The position numbers were made by a program, and so were the translations under genes. A DNA stretch of 64,000 bases from Microcyclospora pomicola (Eukaryota > Ascomycota > Dothideomycetes > Capnodiales): positions 1,240,001-1,304,000 of the forward strand of contig NHNY01000002.1 in the NCBI GenBank assembly GCA_002786065.1. Reading direction: 5' to 3'. Under the pieces are notes generated by a model, which was not told the origin of the DNA, did not search any database, and worked only from the letters and a program-made list of their open reading frames with translations. This document shows positions 42,561-53,652 of this stretch, one piece after another. The number at the start of each line of letters is the position of its first letter. Position 1 is the stretch's first letter.

Positions 42561-43590
42561 GAGTTTCCTGGCAATCGTACCCTTCCGAAGTGAAAAGGCT
42601 GGGTACCTCGTGGTTAGGCAGGAGCGTAGATGTGTATGGTTCCTCTCATATAAATGCATCCTGTGACAAAATACGAATCCATGATATCTGTATCCATTAA
42701 CTCGTCAGAGCTGCCAACGGAGGAATATGATAGCAGCCTATTTCAACGATGACGGCCTGAATTGAACGTCCAGATCCTGCGGCGATCGCAAAGGCTCGAA
42801 GAGCCATGTGTATATATCTTCAGTAGCTCCAATCCATCGAATTCAGCATCCTGCAAGACGGCATAGATTGGGGATATCTCGATGCTTCGGATTTTGACAA
42901 TCACACGCTTCCGCAGTTTGCTTGGCTGCATAAGGTACCTCAACAGTTTCGTTGATGCTGTAGACTCGGCACGTCGTCTCACGAGAATGGATACCTGTTA
43001 ATGTCGCTGTAATGAGCGGGGTGAGTAGAACAATCAATCCGTTTCGATTACATGTTCCAATGCCTCCATTCTTTTGACTTCGATCGTCACCCCGCTTGTT
43101 CCCCGGCCCGGCGCACGAGGCGTTGCGGGGAAGTCTAAAATCGAGGTGAAATGCTTTGGTCTCGCCGTAAAATACGTCACTTGTTGCCCAATGCTCGACC
43201 TCACACTGATGGCCGGCGAGCTCGGTAATGTCGAGCCGCATCGGTGCAGAACACGGCAGTAGGGCGGAGACTATGCTTGGCTCTACGAGGTTGGTGCGCT
43301 TCTCTCATTTCCATCTCATGATTGTTCCATCGCATAAGTCGTGCTATAAGCAAGGTGTTCGATGTTCTGATCTTCATCCTTGTGGGCACTTTTCACGTCG
43401 AAACGACGGACAAGGTAGACGACGTCGGACCGAGTGAACAGGTGAGTGATGATGTGGTGCATCTGCTGAAGGCATTTGGATTCAACGTTATAAAGCACTC
43501 CTTGCTGGGAACCCGCTCGATATACACGATGCTAAGCATTGCGATCGCCAAATAGGCCAGAATCAGTCGCATGACTGGAGGGCAAGAAGT
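42561..43590. other. Intergenic, upstream of acid trehalase
   Basis: About 1 kb. Overlapping opposite-strand frames occur between 42843 and 43573; one on the minus strand starts with a hydrophobic MRLILAYLAIAMLSIVY leader but has no convincing continuation. No gene is called. A TTATAAAG at 43488-43495, about 100 bp before the trehalase ATG, is a candidate TATA element. Confidence 0.4.
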
Positions 43591-46500
43591 ATGCATCTCC
43601 ATATCCTAGCGACTTTGCTGGTAGCAAGTTTCTCCAGCTTCGCCAGCGCCATCGTCTATCCAACGCGCTTCAATGGCACCACCTGGGACGATAGAAACTG
43701 GAGACTTACCACCACCTATCTCGACCAAGGCCACTACCAATCCCGGCTCTCCTTGGCCAATGGCTACCTAGGCATCAACTTGGCTGCGATCGGTCCCTTT
43801 TTCGAAGTTGACAGCCCTGTTGATGGCGACATGATCAACGGCTGGCCTTTGTTCGATCGCCGACAGACATTCGCCACGATAGCCGGCTTCTATGATTACC
43901 AGCCGACAACCAACGGGACGAACTTCAAGTGGCTGAACCAGTATGGCGGCGAGAGTGTGATCAGCGGCGTACCTCATTGGGCCGGACTGGTCTTGCGTGT
44001 TGGCGATGCGATCCTAGATGCCAATGTTCCAGCGGCAGATATCACGGCGTTCGAGTCGACGCTCGATATCAAAGCCGCCACGCTGGGATGGCGGTACACA
44101 TGGACCCCCACGGACGGTCCTGCGATTGAGGTCGCCTACGATATGTTTGTCCATAAGTTGCATGTCAACCAGGCGGCGGTAAGAGTAAAGTTGACGAGCA
44201 CGATGCCGGTCGAGGTTGAGGTGATCGATGTGCTAGAGGGTGATTGTGCCGTAAGGACGACATTCGCTGGGAATGGATTCAACGAAAAGGAAGGCTATAT
44301 CTGGAGTGCGGTAAAGCCTACAGGGATTAGCAATGTCACTGCCTACGTCTACTCCTCAATGGTTGGAGATCATACCTGCGAGTCCCGAAAACGCACCAGA
44401 TACACCGATCAAGCTGTCATTGGTGGCAACAGTTCCTCCATCGCCCAAGCTCTGACTGTTCAGCTTGAGCCTGCTCGAACCAGTACCATCACGAAATACG
44501 TCGGCGCAGCTTCAAGCGATGCCTTTGACGAGCCTCAAGCCGTCGCCCGCGAGAAATCTCTATGCGCTGCGAAGAAGGGCTACGAGGCACTGTTCAAGTC
44601 TCACATCGAGGAATGGCAGAGCATCATGACAACCGACAGTGTTGATAGCTTCAGATACGAGAATGGAACTTTGCCGGACGACGCGAACGTGGTGGAGTTA
44701 CAGATAACTGCTGTGACAAACCCATTTCATTTACTGCAAAACACCATCGGAGCAAATGCCATCGCTGCAACTGATGGTAACGAGGAGCTCGATGTGAACA
44801 GTATCAGTGTATGTGGATTAGGCGGAGACTGCTACGGCGGTCTGATCTTCTGGGATGCAGAGGTTTGGATGTAAGTCATGGCCAATATTCGTAAGCGAGA
44901 CAGGACTGACAATTCATGATAGGGCACCAGGACTGGTCGTGACATTTCCCCAAGCTGCGAAGCAGATCGCACAGTATCGTGTCGAGAAGTTTCCACAAGC
45001 ACAAGCTAATGTTCAGACGGCGTACCAATCCAGTCAGAATGAGACTGGCAAGTTTTCGCCAAATGGTGCCGTTTACAGCTGGACGAGTGGAAGGTTCGGA
45101 AGCTGCACCGGGACTGGTCCATGGTAAGGAAGACTCATGTCTGATCGCGGATACGAGGCTGACCCTGATTAGCTTCGATTACGAATACCATATCAACGGC
45201 GATATTGGTCTTGAGCTTTACAACTACTACGTTGTGACTGGCGACACCGACTATTTCCGGGACGATTTGTTCCCGGTCTACGATGCTGTCGCCCAGTTCT
45301 ATTCTGATCTCGTTACTTACAACAGCACCACGGGTGAGTACGATCTCTACAACGCGACCGATCCAGACGAGTATGCCAACTTTCAATCAAATGTTGGGTA
45401 TACTATGGTACTCATGCAAACGCATATCAACACCGCCAATGCTTTGAGGACACGCCTTGGGCAGATGGAAAATGCGACTTGGTCGAACATCTCGTCGCTC
45501 ATCAATGTGCCCATCGACGAGTCTGCCAACTTGATCTTGGAGTATACCTCTATGGACAACAGCATCTCCGTGAAGCAGGCTGATGTAGTACTCATTGATG
45601 ACTTCTTGGACTACCCGAATCCATACTCGCTGAATGATCTGGACTACTATGCCGGAAAGCAGTCCTTGAACGGCCCAGGCATGACCTATGGCGTGTTCAG
45701 CATTGTGGCCAACGAGATCAGCCCTTCAGGGTGCTCGTCCTACACGTACGACCTCTATGGCTCACAACCTTATACCAGAGGCCCATGGTTCCAGTTTAGC
45801 GAGCAACTCTTGGACGACTACACCGCAAACGGTGGCACACATCCTGCGTACCCCTTCTTGACTGGTATCGGAGGCGCCAACCGAGTTGCCATATTTGGCT
45901 ACCTTGGACTGAAGCTGATGCTGGATTCGCTGAATGTAAATCCGTCATTGCCACCACAGATCCCTCATTTGAGATACAGGACCATCTACTGGCAAGGTTG
46001 GCCAGTGAGCGCTACTTCCAACCAGACGCATACCACATTGAAGAGGCTGGGTACGCCGCTCGCAAACGCAAACTCGACCTTTGCGCATTCGCCTATTCCA
46101 GTCACCATTGGTGTAGATGGATCATCTTCGACCAGCAACACCACATCATACAGTCTTCAACCTGATGGTACCATCACGATCCCGAACCGACAGATTGGTG
46201 ATATCAAGACGATACCTGGTAACATTGCGCAGTGCCGTCCCGCCTTTTCGTCGCAAGAGTATGCAACTGGTCAATTCCCGCTGAGCGCAGTCGATGGCGC
46301 TGTGAGCACCAAGTGGCAGCCCGCGTACGAGAACGTTACGTCGTCCATCACCGTCGAGCTACCGGAGCCATATCTTCTCATCGAGGGATTCCGCTTCGAT
46401 TGGGCGCAAAGCCCACCGAGCAGCTATGCCATCAGATTCTCGAATTCTACCACTGCAGGATCGGGCGATGTAGTCAGCAGCAGCAACGACGTGGCCATCA

Positions 46501-46748
46501 GCAATCCATACGACGCCGCTACATATGCCATCATTTCGCCATATTCGTCGAACACCACAAATGTGACCTTGGCACAGCCGGTACGGAGCGGAAAGTACGC
46601 AACGCTGACAATCAAGGGCAATCGCGCGAATGAGGGCACGCAGAACGAAGGGAATGGGACAGGCGCTACGGTCGGTGAGTGGGCGATTGTGGCGAGCGAT
46701 GGAAGCAACCTGGCGAGAATGGCAAGAGGCATAGATCATAATGAGTGA
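43591..46748 (+). CDS. Secreted acid trehalase, glycoside hydrolase family 65
   Basis: Acid trehalase cleaves external or vacuolar trehalose to two glucose units. Exons 43591-44870, 44923-45123, 45173-46748; introns 44871-44922 and 45124-45172; 1018 residues. A signal peptide (MHLHILATLLVASFSSFASA) is followed by the family N-terminal region (LANGYLGINLAAIGPFFEVD). The GH65 (alpha/alpha)6 barrel contains FWDAEVWM-APGLVVTFP, CTGTGPCFDYEYHINGDIGL and the NATDPDEYANF box whose Glu is the expected catalytic acid (about nt 45355-45385). Many NxT/S sites indicate N-glycosylation. The C-terminus (about residues 870-1010) has a discoidin (F5/8C)-like beta domain with AVDGAVSTKWQP, as in other fungal acid trehalases. 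The yeast gene is ATH1 and the Aspergillus gene treA. All phases agree. Confidence 0.94.
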
Positions 46749-47600
46749 CGGTTAACGCTGCCGGTATGGATGAAGTGAACCTGATCACCGGAGGAAGCAC
46801 TCCACGACGGGTTCCTTCGTCCAGGGACCAAAAAGTAATAAGGTACCTTATCATTGTGCTGATGGCGCATATTGTCTGCGTATGTCCGAAGATAGTGAAG
46901 GTTATGAAATGTGCCTATTGCGACAGAAATATGAATGCACAAGCACAACATTATTTATGTCGTCGTCGGTCATGATATGATCTGTCACTGCGGACCATGA
47001 CAGCATGAGGTATGTAGACGGGATGCAGTGAATGCGGCAAGTCGGAGGAGGCTGGGAAGGTGGAGGGACGGTCTTGGCATGCGGGCGGAGGTTCACGGAC
47101 TCTCTTACATACGATCGATGCTGACGAAGCACACGCTTCGAACATCATGTGCAGCCGCAGCGCAACATCCACGAGTCAAGGTGCGTCCAGCAGCACAAAT
47201 GCTCTCCCTTCCTCCCACCCCAGGCATCGTCCAACGCCGCCGACGTAGAACCCCCCCCCTCACCGTTGGCCTCTACGCCGCTCCGCCTCACGCCGCCTCG
47301 CCGCCTCCACCTGCCACGCCGTCCGCTCTTCAATGCCGAGCAGCACGATCATGAGTGGGATCTGGTGAATTGACGCTGACACGGGTGCTCCGGCATATAG
47401 CCAGATAGAGTGGCCGTCGCCTCTTCCGCCACCGCCCATCGTCATCAGCGAGCTGACCCAACGCCGCACGCCATCTCTGCTTCCTGCTGCCGCGCGATCC
47501 CGCCTCGCAGGACAACCACGTCCCATTCTGACCCGCGTGGGATCTATACAGGAGAAGCGCGAAACTCGCTTCCGTCTTGGGCTGCCCAGCACCTCTAAGC
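46749..47600. other. Intergenic, upstream of the KapC-like gene
   Basis: 0.85 kb, GC-rich in its right half. Frames up to 137 codons occur on either strand, but none has motif support. It most likely contains the kapC promoter and leader. Confidence 0.4.
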
Positions 47601-48635
47601 ATGCAGCACGCTCCTGCTCAGGTAAGCATCGGCAATCCTCCAGCATGGGCTGCATATCCTGGACGCTACGCACGCCTGACGAAGGCTCGGGCGAAAGCTA
47701 CAAAAATGGACCGTTGCTGACTGCGCACTATTTCCATCAGGACCCAAAACACCTCGAGATGAGTGAGTTACCCTGACCACGTCCTATGCCATGGTGCATG
47801 CGTAGGCAATCCCGTGGCTTCACCTCCATCCATGCGCGCCGTTCACCATGCTGACCAGTGATTCTCCAAGCCGAAGGCCTGAGAGAGCACCTGCTAGCTG
47901 CGGGTGCCTCTGGTACCCATTCCTCGCCATACCCACCGCCCCCGAGCGCCGGACCTCCCAGCATGGAGCACCCGTACCGAAATTCCGACTCCGCTAGCCC
48001 ACACGATTCACAGCACCTCGACTCCTCGAGCGGTTCCGGCCTACATATGCAGTACGGCATAGGAGACAGTGCTGGTGATGAGATCCCGGGCTCGTACGGA
48101 GCTAAAGGCAAGCGCGAGTTGTCGACGAGCAAGAGAGCTGCACAAAACCGGGCTGCACAGGTAAATGATAACGTCGTTTGCTCCCCAAATTGCCGCCGCT
48201 AATTGGATACAGCGCGCGTTCCGACAGCGTAAAGAAGGATACATTAAGAAGCTTGAAGAGCAGGTTAAGGACCTGGAGACCATGGAGTCGGGCTTCCGCG
48301 CTCTACAGAACGAGAACTTCCAGCTTCGCGAGTATATTCTCAGCCTACAGTCGCGACTCCTCGAAACCTCGTCAGACTTCCCAGCGCCGCCGTCGCACAT
48401 CAATCTGCACGCCGGCGCGCCGACTGCGCCGAGCATGTCAGCAAGCGCGAACAAATCCTCTCGCCACGAGCCGCAGCATCAGGATGGCATGAGCCAACTA
48501 CGAGCTGCCGCTGCGCAAGCGAGCGAGATACGCCAGAGCGAATCTCCATACGGCTTGGGAGGTGACTATGCGCACGGTCGAGGTCGCGCAGACGAGGCTG
48601 GTGGAAGCACAGGTGACGCCAAACCAAGTGCATAG
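47601..48635 (+). CDS. kapC: KapC-type bZIP transcription factor
   Basis: Exons 47601-47621, 47741-47762, 47859-48160, 48213-48635; introns 47622-47740, 47763-47858, 48161-48212; 255 residues. The bZIP is split by the last intron exactly inside the basic region: KRELSTSKRAAQNRAAQ then RAFRQRKEGYIKKLEEQVKD. It has N-x2-AQ-x2-FRQRK, the fungal AP-1/Kap signature, followed by heptad leucines (LREYILSLQSRLLE). This matches the protein called KapC in Aspergillus, linked to development and stress. The last two exons are certain. The two small 5' exons (21 and 22 nt, giving MQHAPAQDPKHLEM) are inferred from good splice sites and phase. An alternative start is ATG at 47998 or an unspliced upstream ATG. 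Convergent with RPC31. Confidence 0.84.
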
Positions 48636-49045
48636 GGTCGACCGTGATCAGAACAAGATGGTCGCGGGATGTACTTGCGGCGTTCGAGGGGTTTTGGCGC
48701 ATGCGGTCATATGGTGCCAACGACTGCCCGGTCAGCATTTCCTACGGGGGTAATAGTCTGTTTTGATTCGTGCTGTGCTTTCGTTTTAAGCATTGCCACA
48801 TCTGCTGAGCTTGGCCATCACCATCTCTGCTCGTAAAGGGCATGTGCATTGTCGTTTGAGGGCTGTTGCATTGATCCTATTCAGCTTACAGTTCCTGCAT
48901 CCTCATAGCTCGATAGTTGAATGCAGAGATAAATTGATGATTCACAGTCTTCCTGGTGGACGTGCTGTGATGTTTTGCAGCATATAGCCACCGACCATGA
49001 ATTAGATGAATGCAACCTCTTTCCGAAGAAAATCCTCTCGCTCAC
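48636..49045. other. Intergenic between convergent kapC and RPC31
   Basis: 410 bp, AT-richer, presumably two overlapping 3' regions. Nothing else seen. Confidence 0.4.
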
Positions 49046-49902
49046 TCAGTCATCTCCATACCCATCATCTCCGCCTCCATCATCGTAATCGTCCTCGCCT
49101 CCATCGAAATACTGCTCCGCATTATAATCGTTCCCATCATCGTCATCGTCCTCGTCGAAGTCGTCGTCCTGCTGCTGCTCCTCCACCCCCTCCCCGTCCT
49201 CCTCCACCACCACCTCCTCATCCTCCTCCCCCGCCTTCGGCCCACCCGCCTCCTCGCCCTCGCCATCCTCATCGAACCGCGCCAACTTGTCGAGCTTCCG
49301 CTTCTTCGACGACGCCACCATGACCTTTCGGCTCTGCATCCGCGGATCCAGCGGGTCGACCGCGATGCCCAGCTCGCCCCACAGATCCTTCGGCAGCAGG
49401 CCGTACGGGTCCGCGAACCGGTGCTTCTTCAGGCTGCGCAGCCGGAACGTCGGCCGCTCGAAGCGCTTCGCGTACGTCGGCTGGTCGTTGAAGGCGTCGA
49501 ACGCCGCCGCCGCCCGCTTCGTGCCCGCGCACACGTCTGTCAGCGACCCCGGCGGCCCCGTGTAGAAGGGCCCCGCGTGGAAGTGCGCCATCATCTCCCG
49601 CCGCAGGTTGACGCGCCGCCGCTCTTGCTCCGTCACGGCGGGGGCGCGTGGGACGCCACCGCGGCCGTAGGCCTGTTGGGTCATGATCAGTCGGTGGCCA
49701 TGCAGACGACATGGATTGGGAAAGGGGATTCTGGCAGACTTACGGGGAAGAGGAAGGCTTGCCGCTCGTTCAATGCGTCCTTCTTGTCGTCCTTGTCGCC
49801 GTTGACGACGAAATCTTCCAGCTCTTGGTCGATCTCGAAGGGGAGCCGGGCGCCGCCAATGCGGGCTCCTCCCATCATACCGCCACGCCCGCCGCGAGAC
49901 AT
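49046..49902 (-). CDS. RPC31: RNA polymerase III subunit C31 (Rpc31/RPC7)
   Basis: Rpc31 belongs to the Pol III-specific initiation subcomplex with Rpc82 and Rpc34. Exons 49902-49744 and 49672-49046; intron 49743-49673; 261 residues. The N-terminus is Arg/Gly-rich (MSRGGRGGMMGGARIGGARL). The conserved core reads TEQERRRVNLRREMMAHFHA, then FHAGPFYTG and FNDQPTYAKRFER, then LLPKDLWGELG, the order known from fungal Rpc31. The C-terminal third is almost entirely Asp/Glu with Gly and Tyr, the classical acidic tail of this subunit. The acidic run makes the opposite strand appear open over 300 codons, which is not a gene. Divergence in the core is high in this family, so identity rests on order and tail. 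Confidence 0.82.
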
Positions 49903-50446
49903 GGTGAATGCTTATCAGTGAGTCGCAGAGCGGGTACTGATGTGGTTGTGGAGGTTGGACAATGTGCAGATTCGCTGTGGAAGATACTGCTAGCGCAGAG
50001 GATATTTGAACAATCGTATATGCTTCTGGATTGCACTCAACATGACTAGATCTCAGCCGAGAACATCACAAGTAGTCAATGGTCTACATTCATTGAAGGG
50101 GGCATTTCATGGTATGAACAGCACATTTAGGGTAAGTGTTGTATGAGCAAGAACTTCTGAAAAGTGCGAGGTTGAACGGCGGAGCATGTTATGTAAGCAG
50201 CTTCATGCTGGAATGCCGGGAAAATTAATGTACAGCGGCCCATGCATCTCGTGACTCGCCAACAGCTGAAAAGCTGAGATATCATGTTATAGCTAGCATG
50301 ATTTGCATTTCGTATCTACCAGCCTGTATTTCAAGCTTCAAGGTGCTTCGTGCTGCACTTTTCCCGAACGCCATGCTATGCTTGAGCAGCCCCTACATCA
50401 ACGCCAGAATTCCTCGTCCTCATCATCGCCGAACACTCGACTCTAG
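49903..50446. other. Intergenic: RPC31 promoter and eIF3l 3' region
   Basis: 544 bp, AT-rich, with both flanking genes on the minus strand. Nothing identifiable beyond flanking regions. Confidence 0.4.
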
Positions 50447-51950
50447 CTAGTAAGTGCGCGCCAGGTTGCGTAGGTACCAGTCTACCAATCTTCGTCCGAC
50501 CTTTGCTTCTGAAACATGGATGATATCCCCTTTCATAGCATAGTCGAGGTCATTTGAGTTGGCGACTTCGCCCTCCAGCAAGCCACCTTCGCTATGTCTC
50601 ATCTGTCTTGACCTTTGCTTGTTGACAAGCAGCCAGCTTCTCAGGGTATCGGCATCCACCTCCAAAAATCCAGCCAGCTTGGTGAGGTCCATGGTAGTGT
50701 ACAGCTTCAGGTAACTGCGGACGGTGGGTGCCCACATGTTGTTCTTGACCTCCTCCATGAAGATTGCAAGCTGGTGCTCCACCGGGTCGATATTGACTTG
50801 AGGGTTGTCGAAATCTGGTGGGGTTGGCGAGATGAAACGCGGGCATGCTGCACGGAAGAGCTCTTCAAAGATCGGAAGGGCCTCGGGACCGCCGCGTTGC
50901 ATCCTGTTCAATTGCTCGCCATACTTCTCGCGGAGGGCCGTGTGGATAGTGTCGTCGAGACGAGTTGGGTAGAATGCGACGCAGATGGCGACAAGTGCAT
51001 ACATCTGGTCGTTCTTCTTGGTAATACTGTCGTATTGTGCCCCCTTTTGGAAGTTCTTCGTCCGGCTGACGTAGACGAGGATGTGTGTGAAGGAACGAAG
51101 AGCATCGGCATAGCGGTGCATCATCATGTAGGAAAATCCTACGTAGTAGTAGGTGGTGAAGTTTGCGGCCATGACCCGGGCAAACATCGCGCGCTTGTTA
51201 AGCTCGATGTCGTCCAGCGTTTTGAGCGCCAAGCTGAAGTCTCCAAGCAGGCAGTGTACGCGGAGCAGGCCTATCACTGAAAAGTATCCCAGCATCTGGT
51301 ACAGACTCCTGCTTCCATATTCACCAGCGTAGGGCGCTGGATCCTCGCCTCGCTTACGAGCTGCTAGCTGTTCGCTGATTTGTGATCGCTGGATGAGCGA
51401 ATAGAGGACGTTGAGGACGGAATAGCATCCCCATGTGTTTGGGTTCTCCCGGAGCACCGTGAGTTCCTCTTCGTTAACGGAGGTGGTGGATTGTTGCAAC
51501 GCCAGCCGTTGTCGGTATGAACAGAAGGAGTTGAATTGGTAGATAAACTCATCAATCACGTCCCAGGCCCAAAAGTACTGGAGAGAGGTCATGTCAGCTT
51601 ACGCGCTTGTTCCGGCGCAGTTGTGCGTGCCTTACCGAAGGTACTTCGATATCCACAGGTCCATCGCTGTTCAAGATGAAGTGAAAGAGGTTACAATAGC
51701 TGTCGTAGCTCTGGATCTTGGTCTCGATCGTCGCTCCATATTCTAACGGCGTCGCTGCGGCTTGAAGTTGTGCTTGCAAATCTTGCATTCCTCCTCCTCC
51801 ACCAGAAGATTGCTCAAGATCGTAACCCGCGCCATCCTCGTACCCCACCTGCTCGCGGTAGTCGTTGGCGAGCTGCTCCTCATCGGAATCATCGTCGATT
51901 TGCCTCTCGGGGGCTGCCTGCTGGTATGCAGGCGCTTGGCGGACGGACAT
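50447..51950 (-). CDS. Translation initiation factor eIF3 subunit L
   Basis: eIF3l is a PCI-domain subunit of the eIF3 complex present in filamentous fungi and animals but absent from budding yeast. Exons 51950-51636 and 51577-50447; intron 51635-51578; 481 residues. The acidic N-terminus (DDDSDEEQL, Gly run) is followed by KIQSYDSYCNLFHFILNSDG, then after the intron FWAWDVIDEFIYQFNSFCSY and NPNTWGCYSVLNVLYSLIQR. TPR-like helices (YYYVGFSYMMMHRYADALR) and the C-terminal PCI winged helix (YTTMDLTKLAGFLEVDADTL) complete the domain set. The product is the full expected length. The start at ATG 51950 directly precedes the acidic leader. It diverges from the nitrilase gene with a 268-bp gap. Confidence 0.95.
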
Positions 51951-52218
51951 CTTCGAAGTAGTTTCTACCACAGGGCAGTGGTTGTCGGTCGTCAATCTGA
52001 TCGAATTTATGTGAGGCTTGGCGCTGCCGAAAAAGGAAGGTTTAGTCCACCGTAGTCTGCATGCGATAGTGGGGCATGTCTGGAGATCTATAGCACCACA
52101 TCCCGAACGACATCATACGGATTTCCAATAATCGAGTTGTTGCTATACAGATACAATATAACTGCTACGACTTCTACAACTTCCACTCTACAAAGTCGAT
52201 TGAGCAAATATCTCCACA
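51951..52218. promoter_or_regulatory. Shared divergent promoter, eIF3l / nitrilase-family gene
   Basis: 268 bp separate the two opposing start codons. Short AT-rich patches (TACAGATACAATATAAC at about 52146) lie towards the nitrilase side. No specific site can be named. Confidence 0.5.
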
Positions 52219-53307
52219 ATGGCGCCAGTATATAAAGTCGCAGTCATCCAATTGCATCCGAAAGTACCGTACTTTGGCCTCTCATCATTCATGAACCATC
52301 ATTAACGTTTCCCTCAGCCCATGCAACTGGAAAGCAACTACAACAAAGCCGCAGAGTTCATCCGTGCCGCAGCTCTTCAAAAAGCACAAATCGCCGTACT
52401 ACCTGAGTATCATCTACTAAACTGGCTTCCGCATGACGACAAGTACAAAGAAGCATGCTCCAAATGGGAGATATATCTTAACAAGTACCGCGCCCTTGCC
52501 AAGGAATGTAACATCAATATCGTACCGGGTACGATCGTCGAGCTCCATGATGCTGGTACCAAGGACGAGCGGTTATTGAACGTTGCATACTTCATCACGA
52601 ACACTGGCGACATCGCAGGCAAGTATGTAAAGAAGAATCTCTGGGGCCCGATCGAGCGACTTCACTTGACCAGCAGCTCTATGGATGAGCACCCGGTATT
52701 CGACACGCCTCTAGGAAAGGTGGGCATGTTGATCTGCTGGGATCTGGCATTTCCTGAGGCGTTTCGCGAGATGATTTCCAAGGGGGCGAAGATCATTGTA
52801 GGTATTCCTGTAATCTCACATTATCCTGCAGACTATCGATCTAACAAGAATTCAATCAGATCATCCCAACATTCTGGACATTGTCAGATTGCTCAAAGGC
52901 CGGTCTGGCCATCAATCCAAGCTCCGAAGGTCTCTTCCTCGACAGCATGCTGACGGCGCGGTGCTTCGAGAACACATGTGGTATGCGTACACTGACCCTC
53001 CTACATTCTTCTCCTGCTCCCCAACAAACCATACTAACGTCTTTCCCCCTTTCCAGCTATAATCTTCGCGAATGCTGGCGGACCACCAGGCAAAGGCTAC
53101 GCCGGCCTGTCGCAAGTCTGCGTCCCCTACGCTGGCGCCCTGACACGACTGGGCAGCAGCGCAGAGGGTATGGCCGTGGTCGACCTCGACATGCAGATCG
53201 TCGAGGATGCCGAGGAGAACTACCAAGTGCGTGCCGACCTGGCGCGTTCCGATTGGCATTACGAATATCGACATACGACTAGCGACAAGGGGGATGCGAA
53301 GCTGTGA
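52219..53307 (+). CDS. Carbon-nitrogen hydrolase (nitrilase superfamily)
   Basis: Exons 52219-52263, 52318-52797, 52860-52980, 53057-53307; introns 52264-52317, 52798-52859, 52981-53056; 298 residues, the usual size of a single nitrilase domain. The three catalytic residues are visible: Glu in AVLPEYHLLNW, Lys in KYVKKNLWGPIER and Cys in VGMLICWDLAFPEAFREM. After the cysteine, IIPTFWTLSDC and FANAGGPPGKGYAGLSQV give the family's C-terminal strands. Substrate class is unclear: an amidase or omega-amidase-like function is likelier than a true nitrilase, but the sequence does not decide it. The first exon holds only 15 codons (MAPVYKVAVIQLHPK), which form the first beta strand and so are needed. 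It has no signal peptide and is likely cytosolic. Confidence 0.9.
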
Positions 53308-53652
53308 TCTGGGTACTTTTTCCACGAAGTCATGAATCATGTAAGCTGCCGACATATTTCTTAGGAAGTTCGCAAGAGTGTCAATCTGCAATAGTTTCAC
53401 TTCTTTCCACATACATGACATAGCTTGAAACATCATAGCCTGCTCATCAAGTTTCATGTATACCTGATCGCCATAATCTAAAATCCGAAATTTTCTAGGC
53501 AATGCCAAAAGACATGCTGGACGCCATGCAGGTGCATTATTGTTAAATAAAGAACTCCAAATGACGCTAGGACAAAAACCTCCCAACAAATGAGCATCAG
53601 CATGGAAAAGTTGTACACCGAAGCATGACCTTCATGTACTGTGCCTGCCACA
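53308..53652. other. Intergenic between convergent nitrilase and ABC transporter genes
   Basis: 345 bp, AT-rich 3' flanking sequence shared by two convergent genes. No gene seen. Confidence 0.4.

Noticed and set aside
43322-43573. Possible small secreted protein on the minus strand (hydrophobic start MRLILAYLAIAMLSIVY)
   Set aside because: The leader is followed by only about 40 residues without a Cys pattern, and a competing frame is equally open on the plus strand upstream of trehalase.
49010-49921. 303-codon plus-strand frame rich in Ile, Val and Leu
   Set aside because: It is the reverse of the Asp/Glu-rich tail and Arg-rich core of RPC31 and runs across its intron.
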